Origin: Ciona intestinalis
Taxonomy: Eukaryota; Chordata; Ascidiacea; Phlebobranchia; Cionidae
Length of the DNA: 64,000 bases
Direction of reading: 5' to 3'
Assembly: GCF_000224145.3 (NCBI RefSeq)
Contig: NC_020170.2
Coordinates: 5,001-69,000, forward strand
Positions 1 through 9,550 of the stretch are shown one piece after another (position 1 is the first letter of the stretch; every line of letters begins with the position of its first letter). Under the pieces are notes generated by a model that did no database searches, was not told the DNA's origin, and saw nothing but the letters and a program-made list of their open reading frames with translations. The position numbers were made by a program, and so were the translations under genes.

Positions 1-84
1 GCCAGGTTTTACATTTTAATTTATGTAAGCTTTATGTACCCCTATATATGCTTTCTTCTCTTTAACCTATATAAACCTTTGTAG

Positions 85-1442
85 ACTCAGTATCCACGAT
101 GGAATCAGACGAACTCCTTCGACCAGTTGCCCCAATACTGGATTGGAAGACAGTTCACCACAAGTTTCCATGGGCAGTAATGCTTCTTATAACTGGAGGC
201 TTTGCTATGGCGAAAGGGGCAACGGTGATAACATGATTACTTAACTTATATTGACGTTTAAAGTAAACTGTATAGTTTTAAACTTAAGTGCGTGGCATTG
301 AAGATTAAATGACAGGCGATGACCAAATATTGTCTCTTGAACGCAAATATTGAAAGCAACTATATGTGGCATAATGTTTGTTCGACAAGTATTGTTCAGA
401 ATATGTCTATGGCATCCACGCCCAATATACACACGCACACATCGTAACGTCTTTTTGCAAATGCGGTGTCAAATAAGTCGTGTAGAAATCAATGAAGAGG
501 AGAGACAAATATTTATTCTGTTTTTTTTAGAAGAAATGCTTAAAATGCACAGGGTATAAATCTGTAACCTAAGTTGTCCCACCACTCGCGAATGTATAAG
601 TAATTATAACGGGTCGGGGTAAGATGGTACATAGCTTTATTCCCTTTTACTATTTCGTTTGGTAGTAAACAAAATATTTACCTAATTATATACCAAAATT
701 CTTCTAAAACCCTCTAAAGATGCATTGTTTAGGAAGAAAGGGATATTATGTCCTAATGGTATCGGTCTTACCTCACAGTACTATATAAAGATACAACCAT
801 TAAATATTTACAGTAATTTATTAAATACAGGAATCTGGTTTCTCCGAATGGTTGGGAGATCAACTGATATTTCTTGGTGGAATCGAAACTTGGGCGATCT
901 GTCTCATTGTTACAATTGTCGTATGCTTGTTCACCGAATGCTCAAGCAATGTGGCGACCGCTTCAATATTCGTACCAATACTGGCACAATTGGTAAGTTC
1001 ATATACCCACTAAGTGTCAGAACTTATACTGTTATAAGATTACCCGCCACTCGAAGAAATATTCGGCAGTTATTCAATCGTAGTTTGATCTCACTTTCAG
1101 AATATTTGCCCCATGTTTTTATCCAATCTGCCTTATAGGATATTTTGCAATGCCGCGGTTACAGCGTAAACAGGAAATAATAGGATCCAGGTATACCATC
1201 TTACCCTACAGTACTATATACATTACATACGTTATAGTCTATAGCCCTATACTATTCTCATATGCTAACTATACCATGCTCATACTCCGCAATTTATCCT
1301 TCAGGCTCAATCACTTGAAGTCCATCCCTTGTATCTCATGTTACCTCCAGTATTGGCCGCCTCCCTAGCTTTCATGCTACCAGTTGCAACTCCACCAAAC
1401 GCACTGGCGTTTTCATATGGTCACCTTAAAGTCATGGACTTG
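85..1442 (+). CDS. SLC13-family sodium/di- or tricarboxylate cotransporter, 3' exons (partial)
   Basis: Three exons share one frame and consensus splice sites: about 85-224, 831-992 and 1305-1442. They encode the C-terminal half of an SLC13 carrier, which moves Na+ with succinate- or citrate-like substrates across the plasma membrane. Seen directly: the stretch ITGGFAMAKGAT continues into ESGFSEWLGDQL across the first junction; exon 2 carries the family signature TECSSNVATASIFVPILA; exon 3 carries LPVATPPNALAFSYGHLKVMDL. These match the SLC13A2/A3/A5 group in order. The 5' part lies left of the window. In the family about 45 further residues follow LKVxD; I could not find that terminal exon, which may lie in the gap at 1809-1858 or be too diverged. 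The exact paralogue and the first acceptor are uncertain. Confidence 0.9.
225..830 (+). other. SLC13 intron with repeat terminus
   Basis: This intron carries no exon that I can support. At about 604-626 there is a diverged terminus of the GGGGAAGATGGGACAC-type repeat (here GGGGTAAGATGGTAC). An inverted counterpart lies at about 1190-1208, in the next intron (993-1304), so exon 2 sits between the two. Confidence 0.5.
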
Positions 1443-3150
1443 GTAAAACAATAAACTTACATAGATAGCTGACTAAGCCTAATACATGTTGCTGCCAGGC
1501 ACATTGTAAGTTCTAAAAGGATATTTTGGCAAATTAATTTAGGGCCTACCTACATTATAAATTTAAAAGAGCTTTCCTGGAAAAGTCTTTTGTAATCTCA
1601 CAGAAGCCATTAAAGCGTTATTAAAGCGTATCTTCGATATAAAACCTGTCTATATACGATTTTAGGAATATCTTACCAACTAATGTCTTTGCTATTATTA
1701 AATAACTTATTTTAAAGCCAAACAGTTATTTATAAATCTACCCACAGTAAACCCACAATTAGTTATAGTAGGGTGGGGAAGATGAGACACCTTATCTTCA
1801 CAACTCCCNNNNNNNNNNNNNNNNNNNNNNNNNNNNNNNNNNNNNNNNNNNNNNNNNNTTGTAATTCCATACGGGCAATTTCACTAACGTTGCGATTCGT
1901 TACTTGCGAAAAGAGCAAATTCACAACGAACGAAAAATAATTAAAAAGGAAGCTACGCTGACTGTTCTCGTTATCTTCTCTTAGTAGCTTCACTTTTTTT
2001 CATTTTCAGTATTTTTCGCTCTCGCGTGCAACATTATAGCAATAGCATATGAGGCTTCGGCGCTCGGCCCAGATTTCAGCTGAGCGCCGAGCGTCAAAAA
2101 AGGAGACGCTCGGGCATGAGCTTTTGAGTTCGGGCTCGGCTCGGCACATCCCTAATGAATACTGTTTCTCCAGACTAAAAAGTTTTTTTTTTATTTATTA
2201 CTTAGGGCGAAAATCGCAAGTTTTTGTTTTCTGTTTTTTATTTTCCCACTTGACTATATAGTAGGGTGGGGGAAGATGGGACACCTTTAGCACAGACTAT
2301 CCAAATATCCTGATCGTATTTTAAACAACTAACAACGGTCTATGGGAGAGACCTGGGAGTCAAGAGAATTTGATTAGACACTTGTCCGAAAGAACAAGTA
2401 GAGAAATAACGTTCATATCAAATGTTAAGTACAAGGTGTATTGACAAATTCGTATGTTCGATGTATCGACAAATTCATATATCTTTATATTTTTTTCACA
2501 CAACACTTCATTATTTTACATGTTAAAAAGCACTAGCTGTTAAACCATAGTATTACACTCTCCCTTCCCTCTTCTTTCCATGAGTAAACCTATGTTATTT
2601 AGTTACAAAGATTTAGCTTGGCTGCCGAACAGATTTGAGAAGACTAGTTCTTTGTTGCCGCATTTGAAGACATTGTTCATTTCAATGCGACAAGTAAAAA
2701 ATTTTGTTGGAAAAAGTAAACTAATGCATTAGGTTGTCCTTCGGACAAGCACATAAAACAAGTAACTATACAGCCCTGAGTTCTTATACAATTTATGATA
2801 ACCGAAAATATAACTTAAATCTTGCCCCCTCCCCCCCCAGTTTTCACTAGAATTCGCAATGTTATGATTTCCAGGATCGCAACCACTGTAAAAATGATTC
2901 AAAAGTTGCGACCTGCATTAAACTAAAGAAACTTACCAAAGAAAATTCCTTAATCCAAACATCTTGAATTCCAAGAGGCTGAAATGGAAGAAACAAAAGT
3001 TGTATAAATTCTGCATGTTAATATACACGCAACATTTTTTCATATTTCTGCAATAACAAAAATTCTTCGAGTTACATATTAGGCTTGTGGACAACGAGGT
3101 TGGTCATTTGGGTTATTAGTGAGTAATTAGTTAACCTTTTGGTATATGGG
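1443..3150. other. Repeat-derived spacer with an assembly gap
   Basis: No gene recognised. It holds Rep-C termini (AGGGTGGGGAAGATGAGAC near 1768 and GTAGGGTGGGGGAAGATGGG near 2262), an N gap at 1809-1858, and a GC-rich block at 2046-2157 ending in GGCACATCCCTA. That last sequence resembles the end of a hAT-type nonautonomous element. The rest is plain AT-rich sequence. Confidence 0.45.
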
Positions 3151-4025
3151 TTAAATGGGCATACCAACAAAAAATGAAAATTTGTATATGGATAGAGATG
3201 TCCAAATGTGACCTAAAGGTACCATCAAAGTTTCCTCAAATAATACAGCTTTTAAAAAAAATCGCATGAAAAAACCCTCTGGAGTAAAAAAAAATTTGTC
3301 TGTTTCGACAATGCATGGGATTTCCCATAAGAAAAAAAGACACTGAACTTTGACCATTTCTAGTTTCTAAACTACTGAAGAAAAACCCAATTTTATTTTG
3401 GATTTGGTGTAATAAATGCTTCTTCTTTGTAAATATATATAAAAAAATAAAAATTTAACATTTTTTATGTTTTAATTTTTCGATTGAACCTAGCTACATA
3501 CCAGATTATGCTGACTCAGCATTTTTTCAAATCTAATGTTTAACACGAACAACTGATTTTTTTATAAAGAAAATGGTACAACAGATACCAGTGGGACATT
3601 ATAATATTTTAATATAAAAAAAGTGTTAAAAATTTACTAATAGATAAAAAAGTGCTGAGTCAGCAGATTATGTAGCTATGTTCAATCGCAAATTAAAACA
3701 CAATAAAGTCTATGTTTCACAATATTTTTTCCATATTCTTAAAGAAGAAGCATTGTGTACCAAATGAGAAATAAAATTTGAATTTTCTTCGGTATTTAAG
3801 AAACTAGAAACGATCAAAGTTGAGTGAAATTATTTCTTATGGAAAATCCCATGCATTGCGCCACGGCCAATTTTTTTTTTAATCCAGCGGTTGAATTTGC
3901 GGTTTTAAAACTCATTTCTTTTAAAAGCTGTTTTGTACTTTGAAACTTTGATGGTAGCTTTAGATCACATTTGAGCATATCTATCAATACACAAATTTTG
4001 ATTTTTCGTTGGTATGCCCCTTTAA
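3151..4025. mobile_element. Rep-A: foldback MITE with very long inverted arms, complete copy
   Basis: The left end TTAAATGGGCATACCAAC and the right end GTTGGTATGCCCCTTTAA are inverted copies. The pairing continues inward for roughly 400 bp per arm: the block around CATGCATTG, GGGATTTCCCATAAG and TAGTTTCTAAAC at 3300-3380 reappears inverted at 3800-3860. There is no transposase, so it is nonautonomous. Other copies lie at 9708-11128 (split), 25866-26392, about 27456-27840 (degenerate) and 58054-58565. Confidence 0.75.
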
Positions 4026-4837
4026 TAGTTATGATTCGTTGCTAAATAACCTAGTGACAGGATTCTTCACCACTACCCAAAATTTCAAGTTTGTCATCAT
4101 TATACAGGCTGTAGGCTAGGGCAGAGTCATGGAAACACCAAGTACTCCAACTGTCGCCTTTGTGTATCTAGGAGAGAGCAAAAGCAGTGACTTTTGCAAT
4201 CTGTTTAAACAAACTTTTTGGTTTTGTTTCCTTTGTGTTTATATTTAACATTTGTTTATACTATATATATATATATATTTAAATACTACCCCTATTAATG
4301 ACTAGGTGTCACTTATCAACCAATTACAATTCTATGTTTTTACTATTTTTGATGTAGAAAACAAATAACACTTGTTTTTTACATTTTACAACTTTTAAAC
4401 TTGTTTTTAGGTCCAAGTTTTTTTGTAATTTACTGATAACATGCATTTTCCCTATACCGTGGTATATTGGACATAAATTGGCGTTCAGTTTGCCTTTTAC
4501 GTAACAATGGGTTGGTCCACTCGGTTTTTCTATGGCACTGGGGTAGGGTGCTTAAAAATGAACTTACATTTTCAAATAATGTACCAACATTTGCAGTTAC
4601 GATCAAATAATTTATCGTCGACGAAGGAATTCCTGCACTAGACGTCATATTAAGGTCGTGTCAAACGCAATTTGGTACAAAAAATAAACATAATACAATA
4701 CAATCACAATGTTTACAAAATCTCACAGCAGCTCTGCGGAAACGGATGCCACTATGGAGAACTGAGAAGGCTGTGCAAAATTTCCGCTAGGTTGCGGTAA
4801 TTAGATAAAGTTTAAATTAAAAAAACAGCTAAGCTCT
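4026..4837. other. Unassigned AT-rich spacer
   Basis: I see no supported gene. A 72-codon open frame on the minus strand (4430-4648) has no recognisable motif. A short TA microsatellite lies at 4262-4280. Confidence 0.4.
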
Positions 4838-4960
4838 AATGAGTGAGCACGTATTAAACTAGTTAGCATAATATTAATAAACCCTATTACCACAACGGTC
4901 CACTAAGCTCGTTCAAAAACAAACTAGAAGTAATCAACAAAGCGCGTTTCAGTCGGTATT
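4838..4960 (+). repeat. Rep-E fragment
   Basis: A block starting TCTAATGAGTGAGCACG, with CACAACGGTCCACTAAGCTC and AAGCGCGTTTCAGTCG downstream, recurs at 21430-21560 and in part at 43574-43660. It is the 5' part of a dispersed repeat whose longest copy includes a tRNA-like block. Confidence 0.65.
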
Positions 4961-5144
4961 TGTCGTAACACAGCATAGCTTATACCAAGTCAAATAGTAT
5001 AACTTTGGCTTTATTTAACATAAAAGACGATGTAACCTAAAACAAAGTGAGAGACGTAAATTCAGGCATAATACAAACACAGTATACTGGTTAAACTAAT
5101 AGTGACTCTGTAGAACAAGAGAGAAAGAGGTATATAACAGTAAA

Positions 5145-5880
5145 CCGGCTTCGGTTTATAGTATTGTTTTTGTAACAAATAATATTGTTTCCAAACAAAA
5201 TTCATGTTATCAGAAAGAAAAATATTGTTTCAGAACATTTTTTTCGGTATCGTAACAAGAAATATTGTTTTAAAACAAGGGTATTATTTTTGTAACAAAA
5301 AGTATTTTTTTCGATACAAAATTTAGTAATTCCAAAACAAAACTTATTATTCAAATTTTTAAGTAAATAAAGTTTTAAACATTATAAATTGCGTTAAAAA
5401 AAGGTGTTTTCTGGAAAAATTATGGGGATTTTAATTTTTGTTATCGTAACAAAAAATAGTGTCTTCGAAACAAAAAAAAATGTAACAAAACTACTGTTTT
5501 TTCAAACAAAGTTGGATGATCCTAAAAAATTGAATTTTTTATTAAATAAAGCGAATTGTTCAAATTTTTACTAAATACAGCTAATTTTTAACATTAAAAA
5601 TTGTGTTCGAAAATTAGATCTTTTTGAAGAAAACTATGGGGATTTTAATAACGTGTTGTATTCAAGAAAACACATGATATACTAGAAACAAAGTATTTTG
5701 ATTTCGGAACAAAATATATTGTCTTCAAAAATAAAAATAATGTTTTCAGTACAAAATTTTAGCTTTCGAAACAAAAAATATTGTTTTAAAACAAAAGTAT
5801 TGTTTTGGTAACAAAAATATCGTGTTGGAACAAAATTTTATGATTTTAAAATAATGTTGCATTCAAGGAAATACATGTTA
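5145..5880. repeat. Degenerate tandem array of short palindromic units
   Basis: About 740 bp of imperfectly repeated units built on variants of TTGTTTTTGTAACAAAA, each centred on a short palindrome (GTTNNNGTAACAAA or GTTTCAAAACAAAA), with spacing of roughly 20-50 bp. Part of the array is itself duplicated: ATGGGGATTTTAAT near 5423 and 5636, and AAACATTATAAATTGCGTT near 5377 with a relative near 5589. No coding frame. Confidence 0.6.
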
Positions 5881-5884
5881 TACT

Positions 5885-6178
5885 TACATACATGCTTAAA
5901 CACCACCATCCGTAACTATATATACCACCATCAGTTATTATATAGTGCACAATACCACCATCCGTAACTATATGATGCATATATACCATCATCCGTAACT
6001 ATATATACCACCATCCGTAACTATATAATGCATAAACACCTCCATCCGTGACTATATATACCACCATCAGTAACTAAATAGTGCATATATACCACCATCT
6101 GTAGCTATATAATGCATAAACACCACCATTCGTAACTATATAATGCATATATACCACCATCTGTAACTGATATGGACG
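5885..6178 (+). repeat. Minisatellite, ACCACCATCCGTAACTATAT unit
   Basis: About nine imperfect copies of a unit around 25-37 bp long, combining ACCACCATCCGTAACTATAT with ATGCATATAT or ATGCATAAAC, head to tail. Confidence 0.85.
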
Positions 6179-6211
6179 TTTATTGTATTTTGGTTGTTGT
6201 CCGTAACCATC

Positions 6212-6312
6212 TGCATATCCGCGCGTCAATAAATTAGACCCATTCATCCGCACATCTGTAAATCCGCGCGTCAGTAAATTAGACCCATTCATCCGCGCGT
6301 CAGTAAATTAGT
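6212..6312 (+). repeat. Short minisatellite, CCGCGCGTCAGTAAATTAG unit
   Basis: Three imperfect copies of a unit containing CCGCGCGTCARTAAATTAG plus ACCCATTCAT lie between the 25-37 bp array and the 9-bp array. Confidence 0.8.
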
Positions 6313-6329
6313 GCGGTCCCTTTAGTTAG

Positions 6330-6545
6330 TGCATGTCCACTATGTTTACATGTCCGCTAAGTCCGCTATGTCCGCTATGTTCGCTATGTTCGCTATGTTC
6401 GCTATGTTCGCTATGTTCGCTATGTTCGCTATGTTCGCTATGCTCGCTATGTCCGCTATGTCCACTATGTCCGCTGTGTCCACAAGATTCACTTTGTCCA
6501 CTATGTTCGCTATGTCCACTATATAGTGAATATTGTGGACATAGC
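6330..6545 (+). repeat. 9-bp tandem array, CTATGTTCG / CTATGTCCG
   Basis: About 22 consecutive 9-bp units (CTATGTTCG, CTATGTCCG, CTATGTCCA), most uniform in the middle (about 6378-6440). Because 9 is a multiple of 3, several frames on both strands stay open, one reading as a Ser-Glu-His repeat. There is no start context, splice context or domain, so I treat it as satellite DNA and not as a gene. Confidence 0.85.
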
Positions 6546-6555
6546 GGATATGCAT

Positions 6556-7039
6556 CATAGAAATAAAAAACAATAGAACGCGCATCTCTAATGTCGGTAA
6601 AGGAGAGAGCGCGATACACTCTCTCTTTTCACGACTCGTACCCGTTTACTATCGTAGTCAATGGAAACCAGGGCGTTTTATGTAATTTTTCTTCGTTTTT
6701 TGACTTAATTTAAGTTTATAGGGAAAAATAACTATTTTCTAATATATATATATTTTTAACAAACCGTTTGTTTAATAAAATATATAAAATAATTAATAGT
6801 TCCTAAACAAGCGCTAAAGTGTAAGCGTAAACCTACCAAAAACTAAACTGGCCTAATAAACTGGAAAAGTTAGTGTAGTTTTTAAAATAAACAGCTAAAA
6901 CCTCCTAAAATCTCTGTGCGCTTATCTTTTACAATGGAGACCAAGCAAAATGGGGACGGAGTTGGCGGTCACGTAAATAGAAAAAAGAATGTATCACGGT
7001 TTTGGAAAGTTGCGCGTTCTACTCTTTTTTATTTCTGTG
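6556..7039 (+). mobile_element. Rep-D: MITE with CACAGAAATAAAA ends, copy 1
   Basis: The left end ATAGAAATAAAAAACAATAG and the right end CTCTTTTTTATTTCTGTG are inverted. The interior carries GGAGAGAGCGCGATA, a variant of GTAGTCAATGGA, and TTTTACAATGGAGACCAAGC, all shared in order with the copy at 7147-7691 and with the inverted copy at 46895-49731. There is no transposase. I could not see a clean target duplication for this copy. Confidence 0.8.
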
Positions 7040-7146
7040 TGTGACATGCACTAATTAAACTCAGAGCCATAGAAATACTGTGTTTATACGACTCTGATTG
7101 AACTTAAAGGGCCCCTATTGAATATCTATGCCCTATGGGTTAAACC

Positions 7147-7691
7147 CACAGAAATAAAAAAGAATAGAACGCGCATCTCCAATGTCGGCAAAGGAGAGAG
7201 CACGATATATTCTCTCTCTTTTGCGGGTCGTTCCCGTTTACTATTGTAGTCAATGGATTCGAGGGCGTTTTATGTAGTTTTTCTTCACTTTTTGACTTGA
7301 TTTAAAGTTATAATATTACACATATATTTCTAACAAACCGTTTTAATATACAAATATTTCTAACAAACCGTTTGCTTAAAGGTTTTTAATTATAATTATT
7401 AAATAATTTAATTTCCTAAAAAGTGGTAAACTGTAAGCGTTAACCTACCAAATAACTAAACTGGCCTAATAAACTTGAATAGTTTGTGCAGTTTTTAAAA
7501 TAAACAGCTTAAACCTCCTAAAACTACCATGCGCCTATCTTTTACAATGGAGACCAAGCGAAACGGGGACGGAGTTGGCGGTCACGTGAATAGAAAAAGG
7601 AATATATCACCAAAGAATACTCTACCGGTAGAGTATTCTTTGATATCACGGTTTTGGAAAGTTGCGCGTTCTACACTTTTTTATTTCTGTG
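7147..7691 (+). mobile_element. Rep-D MITE, copy 2, with 8-bp flanking repeats
   Basis: The ends CACAGAAATAAAAAAG and CTTTTTTATTTCTGTG are inverted. The flanks are GTTAAACC (7139-7146) and GTTAAACG (7692-7699), a 7-of-8 target duplication, which fits hAT- or P-type transposases. It lies in the same orientation as copy 1, about 110 bp away. A 32-bp palindrome has inserted into it at 7611-7642. Confidence 0.85.
7611..7642. mobile_element. 32-bp perfect palindrome inserted with a 7-bp target duplication
   Basis: The half-site CAAAGAATACTCTACC is followed directly by its exact reverse complement. ATATCAC precedes it (7604-7610) and ATATCAC follows it (7643-7649). The two other Rep-D copies show the empty site: GAATGTATCACGGTTTTGG in copy 1, and the same sequence in reverse at about 46920-46950. 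The net gain is therefore palindrome plus one 7-bp duplicate. It is too short to encode anything. Confidence 0.8.
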
Positions 7692-7699
7692 GTTAAACG

Positions 7700-7733
7700 C
7701 ATAGATATCATATATATATATATGATATCTATG
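7700..7733. mobile_element. 34-bp perfect palindrome flanked by an exact 8-bp direct repeat
   Basis: The half-site CATAGATATCATATATA is followed by its reverse complement. GTTAAACG flanks it on both sides (7692-7699 and 7734-7741). The left GTTAAACG is also the right target duplication of the adjoining Rep-D copy. Its sequence is unrelated to that of the palindrome at 7611. Confidence 0.75.
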
Positions 7734-7741
7734 GTTAAACG

Positions 7742-8781
7742 TGTGTTTTCTATGGCTTTGGTTGCTACAGAAGCGATTTTCCTCGCGACCAAGATAGAAA
7801 CTAACAACGTCAGGTCAGGAAATGGCGCTTGTCCCACAGAGCGTGAATCGCCAATACAAATGCACGGTCGGCTTGTGTTTATTTAGTGTTTGTAAGCGAT
7901 GCAGAGAAAACACGCAAAGCGATGGTTTTAACATTTAAAATATAAGTAATAAAACAAAATGTTTTAAAATTACGAATTTAACAATTTATGTGAAGTAAAT
8001 TAGAATTTTGACTGTTTTTTTAGCGCACAATGCGATTCAACAGGTTACTTTACGTTGGCGATTAATACTAACAACATAGTATGTGCTCATACCTACGAAC
8101 CTACAGAACCATTATATACTAGGAGAGGATCAAATAAAAAAGCTGAGTATTGTTTTTCTCAATTTCACTAGGATATTATAAAAATTTGACAAAGATAGCG
8201 TAAGTTTCGTTGCCTGGTACATGTTAAATGTGTGACCCAAAAAGTAAAATCACCGCAATTTGCAGCAATACTGCAGCTAGATAGACCAGTATATGTTAAT
8301 GTTATGCATTTTTGTTTGTATTTTAATATTTTAAACATGTTCGTTTTTTGGTTGGTATACTTCATATTTACTGTCTTTTTATCTCTAATCGGCCGACTGT
8401 TCAATCAAAGTTGATTATTTATGTGAGGATTATTATTGTGGTAAGATATAACGTAAGTAGAAAGTCATTTTTGCTCGCAGAAGTGCTTAGTTCCTTAAAA
8501 TACACAATATTTAGACGAAAAAAACAGCACCAATGATAAAATGCTATGCCCTGAGATTCATAAGGCGGGGACCATGACGTCATAGACGTGGGGACAATGG
8601 AAAACAAGACTCCTTTTTACAATCTGTTTCTTAACTTGGTCTCTAATAACTGTGGATACTAAAACATGTACTCCAGGCATATTTTTTGTATATTTAACTC
8701 TTAGGCATAATACAACAGAATATCTGGAATATAATACCATACCTTAAATGAGTTTTAGGCATCTATTGTCAGTTTAGAGAA
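7742..8781. other. Intergenic region upstream of the STAND/TPR gene
   Basis: No gene recognised. It should hold the promoter of the gene starting at 8782. A possible splice acceptor, CTATTGTCAG, ends at about 8768 just before that start; it could receive an upstream 5' exon or, since ascidians use spliced leaders, a trans-spliced leader. Confidence 0.35.
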
Positions 8782-9550
8782 GTGGATGTCTGGTTTACCA
8801 TGAAGGAGTTTGAAATAAAATCTTCTAAAAGAAAATCCAAAAGTTGTTTACCTCAATGGAAAATAATCAATCCATACATCAGTAGCACTTTCGTTGATCT
8901 AGAAGATGAATTCAACTTCCTACATTCTTCTCTTTTTCCAAAATTAAACGAATGGTGCAGCAGGAGAGGATGCTCTTTTGCACCCGAGGATTCACGTAGA
9001 ACATCTGTTCATTTCCGGACATCCTCAGATTATATTCTGAAGACGGCACTGGAAGATGTCGTCAGATCAAAGCCCTTCTTCATCTCCATCATTGGTAGCT
9101 GCTACGGGCAACACCGACAACCTGATGGTGAATTGTTATCGATGACAAGCAAACAGATTGCAAATCAAACCATGATGGACCGGAATATACAAACTGCATT
9201 ACAACGTGGGCATACATGGCTAATGAATTCTTCATATCAATACTGCAGCATTATGGAGCTTGAGATAACATTAGCTGCATTTTTGGAAAGTATACCACAT
9301 TGTTTCTTCTACATTAAAGATTGTTACAAAATCATGTTGAACAATGAAGAGGTCTCTGATGAAGCAATGCTGTTTGAACCTGAGAGCATTTATGCACAAG
9401 ATCAATTGAACAACCTAAAAAGAAGAATTGTAAATAAAGGATTGCCAGTCAAATATTTTAAAACAAAGGAAGAATTATACGACCTAATTTACCATGATTG
9501 GACAGGAGTTATTTCACAACTTTGCCCAGTGATGCATCCGTCAGTAATGG
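8782..9550 (+). CDS. STAND/TPR gene exon 1: N-terminal region ahead of the NACHT domain
   Basis: One long exon of 256 codons plus one base. The start is the ATG at 8782; a second in-frame ATG lies at 8800. It contains NPYISSTFVDLEDEFNFL and then LFPKLNEWCSRRGCSF, the opening typical of NACHT proteins in which a short TIR-like fold (I/V-SSTF-x-D-M-x-x-ER) precedes the ATPase. Further on come KPFFISIIGSCYGQ, LEITLAAFL, and RIVNKGLPVKYF with HDWTGVISQLCP, a combination I associate with TTC41. The donor GGTAAGT at 9550/9551 is followed within six bases by the N gap 9557-9707. Confidence 0.85.

Noticed and set aside
725-1138. 137-codon plus-strand frame overlapping SLC13 exon 2
   Set aside because: It is out of frame with the clear SLC13 exon (831-992) and has no family resemblance.
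5885-6545. CRISPR-like array
   Set aside because: These are head-to-tail minisatellites without unique spacers, in a eukaryotic genome.
6326-6619. Ser-Glu-His repeat protein and other frames over the 9-bp array
   Set aside because: The unit length is a multiple of three, so open frames on both strands are automatic; there is no independent sign of a gene.
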